Position numbers and translations under genes: made by a program. Positions 18,847 through 26,736 of a DNA stretch of 64,000 nucleotides are shown in pieces. The stretch comes from Cupriavidus malaysiensis. Lineage in GTDB: Bacteria; Pseudomonadota; Gammaproteobacteria; Burkholderiales; Burkholderiaceae. The stretch is from positions 2,418,001 to 2,482,000 of the forward strand of contig NZ_CP017755.1 in assembly GCF_001854325.1 (NCBI RefSeq), written 5' to 3'. Within the stretch, counting starts at the first letter, position 1; each line of letters begins with the position of its first letter. The notes below the pieces were generated by a model. That model did not search any database. It was given only the letters and a program-made list of their open reading frames with translations, and was not told where the DNA came from.

Positions 18847-19140
18847 TCAGGCAGCGAACGGCGTGATCGGTACGACCGGTACCGTCTCCAATCCTGCGGC
18901 ACATGCTGGCGGCCGAAGTCCCGCAGAGGCGCAGGCCCGGCGCCGGTCGCTCACGCTTTCCACCCCGCTCTCCTGCACGGTGTCCAGGAAAGCCACCAGG
19001 TCTCGGTAGTAGTCGGCCTGCATGCGGGCATGCAAGAGGTGCTGCTCGGCTTGCAGCAACATCCGCCGCGCCTCCTGCAACTCCCTGGCCGCGGTCCTTT
19101 GCGGGCTCCTCGGCTTGAACCAGCTCGTCACCGAATCCAT
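18847..19140 (-). CDS. Small coiled-coil protein beside the PHA genes
   Basis: 97 residues from the second of two nearby ATGs; this start has AGGAGG eight bases upstream, while the ATG at 19146 is too close to it. The centre (about residues 14-60) is a strongly predicted charged helix with heptad spacing (ARELQEARRMLLQAEQHLLHA), the rest is Ala/Pro-rich. Same strand as phaB and 118 bases downstream of it. Function unknown; a role at the polyhydroxyalkanoate granule is only a guess from position. Confidence 0.6.
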   Translation of the reverse strand: MDSVTSWFKPRSPQRTAARELQEARRMLLQAEQHLLHARMQADYYRDLVAFLDTVQESGVESVSDRRRACASAGLRPPACAAGLETVPVVPITPFAA

Positions 19141-19258
19141 CGACATCCCCTCCTCGTTCCGCTTGCCCATGCAGCATCCCCGCGGACCGCACCCGGCGCG
19201 CGGCGTATGCCGCAGGCACGGCACAGCCTGCTTCAGGCCCGCACGTGCCCGCGGCTGG

Positions 19259-20002
19259 TCACTGCATGTGCTGGCCGCCGTTGATGGCGATGTTGGCACC
19301 GGTGACAAAGCCCGCTTCGCGTGAGCACAGGTACTGGACCAGTGCCGCGATCTCCTCCGGCTGCCCCAGCCGGCCGACCGGGATCTGGGGGATGATCCTG
19401 GTCTCCAGGATCTCCGCCGGTACCGCCGTGACCATCCTGGTAGCGATATAGCCCGGGGAAACCGTGTTGACGGTGACCCCGCGCTTGGCCACTTCGAGTG
19501 CCAGCGCCTTGGTGAAGCCGTGCATGCCCGCCTTGGCGGCCGCATAGTTGGCCTGGCCGAAGCCCCCCTTCGATCCGATGATGGAGGCGATATTGATGAT
19601 GCGCCCCCAGCCACGCTCGACCATGCCGTCGCATACCTGCTTGGTCATATTGAAGAGCGAGTCGAGATCGGTACGCAGCACGGCATCCCAATCGATCTTG
19701 TTCAGCTTCTTGAAGCTGCTGTCGCGTGTGATACCGGCATTGTTGATCAGGATATCCACGCCCCCCACTTCGGCCCGGATCCTTGCCACGCACGCTTCGC
19801 AAGAAGCGTAATCGGCCACGTCCACGCCGTACGCGATGAAGTGCCGGCCGTCCTCGGCCATTCTCGCCAGCCAGGCACCCGCACCATCATTGCCTGGCGA
19901 GTGCGTGACCACCACGATGTAACCGGCATCCAGCAGCCTGACGCTGATGGCTTCGCCGATGCCTCCCATGCCACCTGTTACCAAGGCGATCTGCTTGCTC
20001 AT
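19259..20002 (-). CDS. phaB: Acetoacetyl-CoA reductase PhaB
   Basis: A 247-residue short-chain dehydrogenase, the same length as characterised PhaB proteins. It carries the NADPH site VTGGMGGIGEAI (about residue 8), NNAGITRD (about residue 90), the catalytic Ser-Tyr-Lys set (IIGSKGGFGQANYAAAKAG, about residue 145) and the typical VNTVSPGYIATRMV block. It reduces acetoacetyl-CoA to (R)-3-hydroxybutyryl-CoA for polyhydroxyalkanoate synthesis. The phasin gene lies 178 bases upstream on the same strand. No PHA synthase or ketothiolase is adjacent, so it is probably a paralogue outside the main pha operon. Confidence 0.92.
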   Translation of the reverse strand: MSKQIALVTGGMGGIGEAISVRLLDAGYIVVVTHSPGNDGAGAWLARMAEDGRHFIAYGVDVADYASCEACVARIRAEVGGVDILINNAGITRDSSFKKLNKIDWDAVLRTDLDSLFNMTKQVCDGMVERGWGRIINIASIIGSKGGFGQANYAAAKAGMHGFTKALALEVAKRGVTVNTVSPGYIATRMVTAVPAEILETRIIPQIPVGRLGQPEEIAALVQYLCSREAGFVTGANIAINGGQHMQ

Positions 20003-20180
20003 GATCGGTTCTCTCTTGATCTGTTCCGATGGTTGCTGCGCTTGCGCTGCTTCTCCCGCAGACAGCGCGGCGGGCGCCAGGTCGAGCACCGGCGCCCGCA
20101 AGGCCGGCGTCGCCGCCGCGACGGCAACGGAGGCCCTTCCTGTCGGCCTCCCGTGGCGACCGCGCCTGTCGCAAGCCGTG

Positions 20181-20750
20181 TCAGCGCTTTGCCTCAGAAC
20201 GCGCGGATTCTGCATTGGCCTTGCGCGCGGCGCTCGAGGCTGTCGCGGCCGCGTCGATCACCTGGTGCTCGGCCAGCTCGATGGCGTGCTGGGTGGCCTG
20301 CTGCATGGAGTCATAGAAGGCAGCCGTGGAGGCCAAGGTGGATTGCCAGGCGTTCCAAGTGCCATCGGTTCCGCTCGGCGCACCTTGGCTGGCCTTCTCC
20401 AGGGCCTGCTGCATGTTGCGCAGATTGGAATCGAACTGGGCTTGCGCGACCTTCTGGTATTCCGCACGGGTACCGGCGGCGATCTCGCACACACGTTGCA
20501 CGTAGTTCCGCATTCTTTCCGTCGTGGGCTCGACCAGGCTCAGTTGCAGCGCGAAGAGTTCCGGTGCGTCCTTGACGGCGGAGGCCCTGAGCACATGCTT
20601 CTGGCTTTCCGACAGGCTTTCCCGGAACGTCTGCACGCCAAGCGCCGTGAGTTGCTGGCAGGCGTCCAGGGTCTTTGTGGTCAGGCCGAAGACGATATCG
20701 AAGCTGGCGGCTTGCATGGCCTTCAGCGGTTCCAGATTCAATGCTTGCAT
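20181..20750 (-). CDS. Phasin family protein
   Basis: 189 residues, nearly all helical, with the phasin pattern (FDIVFGLTTKTLDACQQLTALG near residue 15; AKDAPELFALQLSLVEP-like centre; Ala/Lys-rich end). Phasins coat polyhydroxyalkanoate granules and set their size and number. Two adjacent ATGs are possible; the second has a GGAG site at six bases. It sits upstream of phaB on the same strand, which supports a role in PHA metabolism. Confidence 0.88.
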   Translation of the reverse strand: MQALNLEPLKAMQAASFDIVFGLTTKTLDACQQLTALGVQTFRESLSESQKHVLRASAVKDAPELFALQLSLVEPTTERMRNYVQRVCEIAAGTRAEYQKVAQAQFDSNLRNMQQALEKASQGAPSGTDGTWNAWQSTLASTAAFYDSMQQATQHAIELAEHQVIDAAATASSAARKANAESARSEAKR

Positions 20751-20907
20751 CATGCGCTCCTGTGTATGCTCCCGACGTACGGATGTGGCAGGGCCTCCTG
20801 CCGCTCTCGTGCCGGGATGCGTGGGGTGATCCGGGAAACTGCAGGGATGCCAGGTCATTCGCACGCGCCGCGCGCGGCTCCCGGCCAGGCCGGTCTGGCG
20901 CCGCCTT

Positions 20908-21213
20908 CTAGCCCGTTCTCGTGCCGGCTTCGTGCGGCTGCCTGGACGCCGGCGCTGACGCGCCTTGCCAGACCGGCTCGACGGTCGCCATCATCGGCAA
21001 CGTCGATCGATTCAGCTCCGCGGCGACACCGAGCACCTGATCCTGGCAGACGTCGACGACGTCGATGACCAGGCTTTCCGCTCCGCGCACGGCATCCACA
21101 TGAGCCGAAACGCCACCTATCTTGTCGGCATAGCGCGCCAGGCCCTGCCAGATGGCGACAACGTGCAGGGCGCCGCCCTTCGATTGCACGGTCAATCGTT
21201 GCGTGATGTTCAT
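20908..21213 (-). CDS. Small hypothetical protein
   Basis: 101 residues, mainly beta/alpha with a VIDVVDVCQDQVLGVAAELNR segment and a disordered C terminus. I do not recognise a family. It lies 154 bases upstream of the phasin gene on the same strand. The ribosome site is poor (GAGCCCTT), so confidence is moderate. Confidence 0.4.
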   Translation of the reverse strand: MNITQRLTVQSKGGALHVVAIWQGLARYADKIGGVSAHVDAVRGAESLVIDVVDVCQDQVLGVAAELNRSTLPMMATVEPVWQGASAPASRQPHEAGTRTG

Positions 21214-21572
21214 AAGGGCTCTGTGGAAGGATTGGGAGGGAGATTCAGCGTGTGATCCGCGCCCTCTCCACGGGAAGAACCAGCCTAATGAACTTTCGTG
21301 CAAAGAAACACCACGACCGCCTGTTCTGAATCGGCACCTTGCGGACACCCTTGGCTTGCTTGACTCAGCGGCCGCGAATCGCCAGACACAGACGAATAGC
21401 GAGCGCGACAGCCGCACCGGGGTGCTTCGCTGGTGACGTTCGGAGCCGCAACGGCCCCGCCGAAGTGGCGCCAGATCCGCACTGCAAGTCCTTCGGCGAG
21501 CGACCCGGCGCGGCTCGACTACTGCAGAGCTGTCCTAAAGTGTAGAATTTCGGACACTGAAGCGGATTCCGG
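21214..21572. other. Divergent intergenic region before the recombinase-like gene
   Basis: 359 bases without a convincing gene between leftward and rightward units. The right end holds the operator-like inverted repeat and a -10-like hexamer described separately; nothing else could be assigned. Confidence 0.5.
21531..21556 (+). promoter_or_regulatory. Inverted-repeat operator overlapping a -10 box
   Basis: TGTCCTAAA (21531-21539) and TTTCGGACA (21548-21556) are inverted copies matching at 8 of 9 positions around an 8-base spacer; the spacer and right arm contain TAGAAT (21543-21548), a good -10 hexamer. The TGTC...GACA arms resemble half-sites bound by Tn3-type serine resolvases. The site ends 16 bases before the first ATG of the recombinase-like gene, so autorepression is a natural reading. 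A second short repeat (AGTGT / ACACT) overlaps it. Confidence 0.55.
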
Positions 21573-22262
21573 ATGGCACTCATGCGGTCGACGTTCATCT
21601 ATTCGAATAGCGCACCGGACATGGATGCCATCGAGCACCAGTTGTCGGCAGCCGACCGCGCAGGCTATACCGTCGACCTGAGGCGTGCCTTCTGGGAGTG
21701 CGTGCCGCCCTTGGTAAGCGCGCTCGAACGCCCCCAGCTGCGCGCTCTCATGCAGCGCCTCGCCAACGGGGACGTGGTCGTGGCCATGCAGTTGTCCTGC
21801 CTCGGGCGCAGCGTCCAGGATGTGCTCGCGACCATCATGAGATTCCGCAAGCTCGGCGTCGGGCTGTACTGCGTGGAGCTGGGCCGCGCGGATCTGGCCC
21901 GCAGATCGCCCCCGATGGCCGTCACGCTGCTGCGCGCCATTGCCGCGATCGACGAGGCGACGCGCAGCGAGCGCATGCGCGCGAGCGCCGCCGAGGCCAA
22001 GGCCAACGGCAAGCAGCTGGGGCGGCGGCCCTCGCTCGGGAAGGCGGAGCGCAATGGGATCCTGCAGTCGCTGTCGGATGGAGCTTCGGTCAGCGAGGTG
22101 GCCCGGTCCTTCGGCACATCCCGGCAGACAGTGCTGCGCATCCGGACCGCCCATGCCGAACAGAACGGCCCGCTCAGCCCGTTGAAGCCGGCTGGCGGTG
22201 CGCCGCCCGACAACCTGGAAACCGAATCCCCGCCGCTCGCCGACAGGCCTGGGCGGGCATGA
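21573..22262 (+). CDS. Serine-recombinase-like protein with eroded catalytic residues, probable regulator
   Basis: 229 residues with the layout of a resolvase: N-terminal catalytic-like domain (about 1-120), long E-helix (IDEATRSERMRASAAEAKANG, about 125-150), GRRP linker and a Hin-type helix-turn-helix (LSDGASVSEVARSFGTSRQTVLRI, about 170-193). The catalytic set is poor: the expected YxRVS start reads IYSNSAP, without the arginine, and the usual LDRLGRS reads QLSCLGRS. It may bind DNA without recombining it. Start could also be ATG 21582. The stop overlaps the start of the large signalling gene (ATGA). Likely controlled by the inverted repeat just upstream. Confidence 0.75.
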   Translation: MALMRSTFIYSNSAPDMDAIEHQLSAADRAGYTVDLRRAFWECVPPLVSALERPQLRALMQRLANGDVVVAMQLSCLGRSVQDVLATIMRFRKLGVGLYCVELGRADLARRSPPMAVTLLRAIAAIDEATRSERMRASAAEAKANGKQLGRRPSLGKAERNGILQSLSDGASVSEVARSFGTSRQTVLRIRTAHAEQNGPLSPLKPAGGAPPDNLETESPPLADRPGRA

Positions 22263-25200
22263 CCGTCAACACTCTCCTTCCTAACGTCCCCATGGCTCCG
22301 TCCATTGCATCAGGGCTGTTCAGCAAGCTCAAGTTTCCGATCATCGGCCTCGGCGCTTCGGCGGGAGGCACCGAAGCCTTGCTCAGCTTCTTTGAAGAGA
22401 TGCCTGCCGACAATGGCATGGCCTTTGTCATTGTCCTGCACCTCGCACCGGAGCAGTCCAGCCATCTTGCCGGCATCCTCCAGAACGTCACCGCGATGCC
22501 GGTGCAGCAGGTCACCACCACGACCGCGATCGAGAAGAACCACGTCTACGTCATCGCGCCGTCGTCCGACCTGCAGATGGTCGACGACTACCTGCAGGTC
22601 CGCAAGGCCGCGGCGCACGCCGGCCCGCAAGTCGCGATCGACCTGTTCTTCCGCACGCTCGCCGAATCGCAACGCGAGCGCGCCATCGGCATCATCCTGT
22701 CCGGCGTTGGCAGCGACGGCTCGGTGGGCCTGGCGCACGTCAAGGAAATGGGAGGCGTGACCCTGGCGCAGAGTCCGGACGATGCAAAGTTCGACGGCAT
22801 GCCCAATAGTGCCATCGCGACAGGCAAGGTCGATATCGTGCTGCCCGCGGCGGAAATGCCGCAGCGCCTGATCGAGTTGCGCGACAACGCGCGCCTGATC
22901 CGGCTGCCGTCGGCGACCGAACTCGACCAGGAGAGCCAGTCGAGCGACACCCCTCTCGACCAGCAGGATGGAGAAAAAGCGCTGCAGGAAATCATGCTCA
23001 TGCTGCGCACGCGCACCTCTCACGATTTCCGGCGCTACAAGCGGGCCACAGTCCTCAGGCGGCTCGAGCGGCGCCTGCAGGTCAACGGCATCCGCGACCT
23101 GGGCGCCTATCGCGAATTCCTGCAGCTGCATCCCGAGGAAACGCGCCTGCTGCTGGATGACATGCTGATCAGCGTCACGCACTTCTTCCGCGACAAAGAC
23201 GCTTTCGAAGCCTTGCAGCGCGAGGTGATGCCGGCCCTGTTCGCCAATCGGGACGAAGACGGGGAACGCGTGCGCGTGTGGGCGCCCGGGGTTGCCACCG
23301 GGGAAGAGGCCTACTCGCTGGCCATGCTTCTGGAAGAGGCTTCCGGCTCGAGCCATGTCGTACCGCCGTTCCAGTTGTTTGCCACCGACATCGATGAAAA
23401 GGCGATCACCGCGGCACGGGCCGGGGTCTATCCGGAAACCATCGTCAGCGATGTCTCAGCGGAGCGGCTCCGGCAGTTCTTCACCAAGGACCAGTCGCAC
23501 TTCCGCGTCAAGAAGAAGCTGCGCGAGCGCGTGCTGTTCGCCCTGCACAATGTGCTGAGCGATCCGCCATTCTCCCGGCTGGACCTGGTGTGCTGCCGCA
23601 ACCTGATGATCTACCTCGACAGGGAGGCGCAGGCGGAAGTCCTGCGCACTTTCCACTTTTCGCTGCGTCCCGGCGGCTACCTGTTCCTCGGCAGTTCGGA
23701 GTCGGCCGATATCGCCTCCAAGTACTTCAGCGTCGTCGACAAGAAGCATCGAATCTACCGGGCCAGCACCGCGGCCCGCGTGGGCGGGGTATCGCCGGCG
23801 CTCGCGAGCGACATGCCCGGCCCGCGGCCGATTGCCGCTACCGTCGAGACCCCGGGCAAGCGCAAATCCTCGTATGGCGACCTGCATCAGCGCCTGCTCG
23901 AGCAGTTTGCGCCGCCCAGCGTGCTGATCAACCGCGATTCGGAGATCGTGCACCTGTCGGACCGGGCGGGCCGTTTCCTGCACTATGCCGGCGGCGAACC
24001 ATCGCACAATGTCATCTCGGTGGTGCATCCGGCGCTGCGGCTTGAAATGCGTACGGCGATATTCCAGGCCCTGCAGGGCAACAGCAGCGTGGAATCGCGG
24101 CGCGTCCGCCTGGTGCGCGACGATCGCCCCTATTTCGTCAAGATGACGGTGCGCCCGGTGCATGACCCCGATGCATCCGATGACTTCCTGCTGGTGCTCT
24201 TCGACGAGGTCGAGGACACCATGGATGCGGAGAACAGCGCCCAGGGCGAAGGCAGCCGGGACCCCCTGGTGGCACAGCTCGAGCGCGAATTGCAGCGCAC
24301 GCGCGACCAGCTGCAGGTGACCATCGAACAGTCGGAAACGTCCACGGAGGAGTTGACCGCATCGAACGAGGAGCTGCAGGCGATCAACGAAGAGTTGCGC
24401 TCGGCCACGGAAGAGCTCGAGACCAGCAAGGAGGAACTGCAGTCGATCAATGAGGAGCTGGTCACCGTCAATGCCGAACTGAAATCCAAGGTGGACGAGA
24501 CCGCGAAGATCAACGACGACCTGCAGAACCTGATCACGGCCAACGACATCGGCACCATCTTCGTCGACCGGACCATGCGCATCAAGCGCTTCACCCCGCG
24601 CGCTGCCGACGTGTTCAGCATCATCCCGTCCGACGTCGGCCGCCCCCTCTTCGACATCACCCATCGGCTCGAATACGACGGACTCGCCGCCGATACGGCG
24701 GAGGCATTCGGTTCCCTGCGCCTGATCGAGCGCGAAGTGCGAAGCACGCATGGGCACTGGTATATCGCGCGCTTCATGCCATATCGGACCACGGAGGACC
24801 GCATCGACGGTGCAGTGCTGACCTTCATCGATATCACTGCGCGACGCGAAGCCGAGGAACGCCTGCACGAGGGCGAGCGGCGCATGCGCATCGTGGCGGA
24901 GAGCACGAAGGAGTACGCCATCATCACCATTGACGAGAGCGGGCTGGTGATGACCTGGAACACCGGCGCAGTGCGCATGTTCGGCTTCGAGGAAAGCGAG
25001 ATCGTCGGGCAGCCGTTCGAACTGCTCTACCCGCCCGACGAGCGCGAGCACGGTGTGGCGGGCGAAGAACTGCGCAGGGCACGCGAGGAAGGACGTGTGG
25101 AGGAAGATCGATGGCACATACGGAAGGACGGCTCGCGCGTGTATTGCACCGGCGTCCTGATGCGTCTGAACGAGGATGGCCTGCGCGGCTTCGCCAAGAT

Positions 25201-26338
25201 CGCCCGCGAGGTCAATGTCGACGAAGCCGAGCGCAAGCGCGACGAGTTCCTCGCGGCGGTATCGCACAAGCTCAAGAGCCCGCTCAACCTGATCTATGCC
25301 AACGCGGAATTGCTGGCACGCTCCCCCGAGGCACACCGGAGCCTGCAAGTGTCCCGTGCCGCCGACACGATCCGGCGCAGCGCCATCAGCCAGGCACGGC
25401 TGATTGATGACTTGCTGGATGTGTCGCGCCTGCGCACGGGGGAGTTGACCATCCACTACGCGGCGGTGGACTGGCGCGAGATCGTCGAGCGCATCTGCCT
25501 GGCCTTGGACGAGGAAGCGCGCAGCAAGGGCATCAAGCTCTCGCCGCACCTGCCGGAGAATCCGGTGATCATCCAGGCCGACCTGCCCCGCATGGAGCAA
25601 GTGGTATGGAACCTGGTCGCCAACGCGCTGCAGTCGCCGGGTGCCGGCCGGGTGAACGTTACGCTGGCGGACGATGGCGAAGCGGCGACGCTGCAGATCG
25701 AAGACGATGGCAGCGGCATCGAAGCGGAGCTGTTGCCGCACGTGTTCGACATGGTCGAACGCGGCCGCCCGTCGCTGGGCCGCGACGACAGGCTTGGGAT
25801 CGGGCTCTACCTGGTCAAGGAACTGGTCGGCCTGCACGGCGGCTCGATCACGGTCGAATCCACCGGCATGGCATCCGGCGCCCGCTTTACGGTCGCCTTG
25901 CCATTGCGCCGCGACAATGCCAGGGAGACCGACGAGGGACGGTTCGAGGCCAAGCCATTGAAGGCAGTGCACGTCCTCATGGTGGATGAGGACACGTCGA
26001 CCAACGATGCGTTCCAGGCGCTGCTCAGCACCGAAGGCGCACAGGTGACCTGCACGGACAGCAGCGAAGAGGCCATCCGGATAGTGGAAGACCAGGCCAT
26101 CGATGTCGTGCTGTCCGGCTTGAACCTGGGCGGGCCGGAGCGCCTCGCTTTCCTTGCGGCCCTGCGCGCCAAGCCTGAGAACGCCCACCTGCCTGTCATC
26201 GCGCTCAGCGCCGTGGTGCAGCGCGGCGGCATGCAAGGCGCCATGCAGAATGGCTACTCCGCCTACCTGACCAAGCCGATCGTACTCGATGAACTGATGG
26301 CGGCAATCGCACGCGTACGCTCTCCCAGGGACGAATAG
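22259..26338 (+). CDS. CheB-CheR-PAS-histidine kinase-receiver fusion protein
   Basis: 1,359 residues. About 18-205: CheB methylesterase with its triad residues in GLGASAGG, IVLHLAPEQ and SGVGSDGS. About 240-490: CheR methyltransferase (RRYKRATVLRRLERRL; VRVWAPGVATGEEAYSLAM; FATDIDEKAI). About 670-762: long coiled coil with repeated EELxxxNEEL. Then two PAS domains (about 763-990), a HisKA helix with His1003 in SHKLKSPL, a HATPase domain (about 1110-1220; IEDDGSGIEAELLPHVF) and a receiver-like domain (about 1240-1359). The receiver has DE and the TKP lysine but glycine (Gly1287) where the phosphorylated Asp is expected. It probably senses a cytoplasmic signal and feeds a chemotaxis-like or transcriptional pathway. 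It starts on the recombinase-like gene's stop; a later ATG at 22292 is an alternative. Confidence 0.88.
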   Translation: MTVNTLLPNVPMAPSIASGLFSKLKFPIIGLGASAGGTEALLSFFEEMPADNGMAFVIVLHLAPEQSSHLAGILQNVTAMPVQQVTTTTAIEKNHVYVIAPSSDLQMVDDYLQVRKAAAHAGPQVAIDLFFRTLAESQRERAIGIILSGVGSDGSVGLAHVKEMGGVTLAQSPDDAKFDGMPNSAIATGKVDIVLPAAEMPQRLIELRDNARLIRLPSATELDQESQSSDTPLDQQDGEKALQEIMLMLRTRTSHDFRRYKRATVLRRLERRLQVNGIRDLGAYREFLQLHPEETRLLLDDMLISVTHFFRDKDAFEALQREVMPALFANRDEDGERVRVWAPGVATGEEAYSLAMLLEEASGSSHVVPPFQLFATDIDEKAITAARAGVYPETIVSDVSAERLRQFFTKDQSHFRVKKKLRERVLFALHNVLSDPPFSRLDLVCCRNLMIYLDREAQAEVLRTFHFSLRPGGYLFLGSSESADIASKYFSVVDKKHRIYRASTAARVGGVSPALASDMPGPRPIAATVETPGKRKSSYGDLHQRLLEQFAPPSVLINRDSEIVHLSDRAGRFLHYAGGEPSHNVISVVHPALRLEMRTAIFQALQGNSSVESRRVRLVRDDRPYFVKMTVRPVHDPDASDDFLLVLFDEVEDTMDAENSAQGEGSRDPLVAQLERELQRTRDQLQVTIEQSETSTEELTASNEELQAINEELRSATEELETSKEELQSINEELVTVNAELKSKVDETAKINDDLQNLITANDIGTIFVDRTMRIKRFTPRAADVFSIIPSDVGRPLFDITHRLEYDGLAADTAEAFGSLRLIEREVRSTHGHWYIARFMPYRTTEDRIDGAVLTFIDITARREAEERLHEGERRMRIVAESTKEYAIITIDESGLVMTWNTGAVRMFGFEESEIVGQPFELLYPPDEREHGVAGEELRRAREEGRVEEDRWHIRKDGSRVYCTGVLMRLNEDGLRGFAKIAREVNVDEAERKRDEFLAAVSHKLKSPLNLIYANAELLARSPEAHRSLQVSRAADTIRRSAISQARLIDDLLDVSRLRTGELTIHYAAVDWREIVERICLALDEEARSKGIKLSPHLPENPVIIQADLPRMEQVVWNLVANALQSPGAGRVNVTLADDGEAATLQIEDDGSGIEAELLPHVFDMVERGRPSLGRDDRLGIGLYLVKELVGLHGGSITVESTGMASGARFTVALPLRRDNARETDEGRFEAKPLKAVHVLMVDEDTSTNDAFQALLSTEGAQVTCTDSSEEAIRIVEDQAIDVVLSGLNLGGPERLAFLAALRAKPENAHLPVIALSAVVQRGGMQGAMQNGYSAYLTKPIVLDELMAAIARVRSPRDE

Positions 26339-26736
26339 CCCTCCTTGATCGGGCCAAGGCGCGGTGGCAGCCGGGATGGCGGCCGCCGCGCCGGAAGCCC
26401 CGCATGCCCGACACGGACCGCAGCAAGCCGCTCCCGCGGCCGGTCACCACGCCGCGGGATCGATCCATCGATCCGTCGAGGCGCATAGCCCCCCTCCCCG
26501 CCGAGGCGCCCACCCGCAGCCGCCCGGTGCCGCATGGCGTTCTTCTCCCATGCGGATCCGCGAAAGTAGGACGCGCCCCGACGGCGCGATGCCTGCCGAC
26601 CCGCTACAACTCAACAAGGAACCATAGCGAAATCCTCCTGCCTGGATTCCACGCCATCCCATTGGAGATCACCCGGCACGCCGCCACAGGATCGCGAGGA
26701 TCGCGGACCGCGAGCAGGCCGACCCGCAGGATGTGC
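26339..26736. other. Region between the signalling gene and the carbohydrate operon
   Basis: 398 bases, open in the GlgE frame but Arg/Pro/Ser-rich in translation and unlike coding sequence. It holds a perfect inverted repeat GGATCGAT-CC-ATCGATCC (26457-26474), a hairpin CCGCATG / CATGCGG with a 12-base loop (26530-26555) and a hairpin CGCGCC / GGCGCG with a 5-base loop (26572-26588). The promoter and leader of the operon should lie here, but no -35/-10 pair stands out. Confidence 0.5.

Noticed and set aside
23456..26236. Over 900-codon minus-strand frame opposite the signalling fusion
   Set aside because: No recognisable motif and shadowed by CheR, PAS and kinase motifs on the plus strand.
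26404..26736. Upstream in-frame extension of GlgE
   Set aside because: Open but Arg/Pro/Ser-rich and containing several hairpins; better starts with ribosome sites exist at 26737 and 26821.
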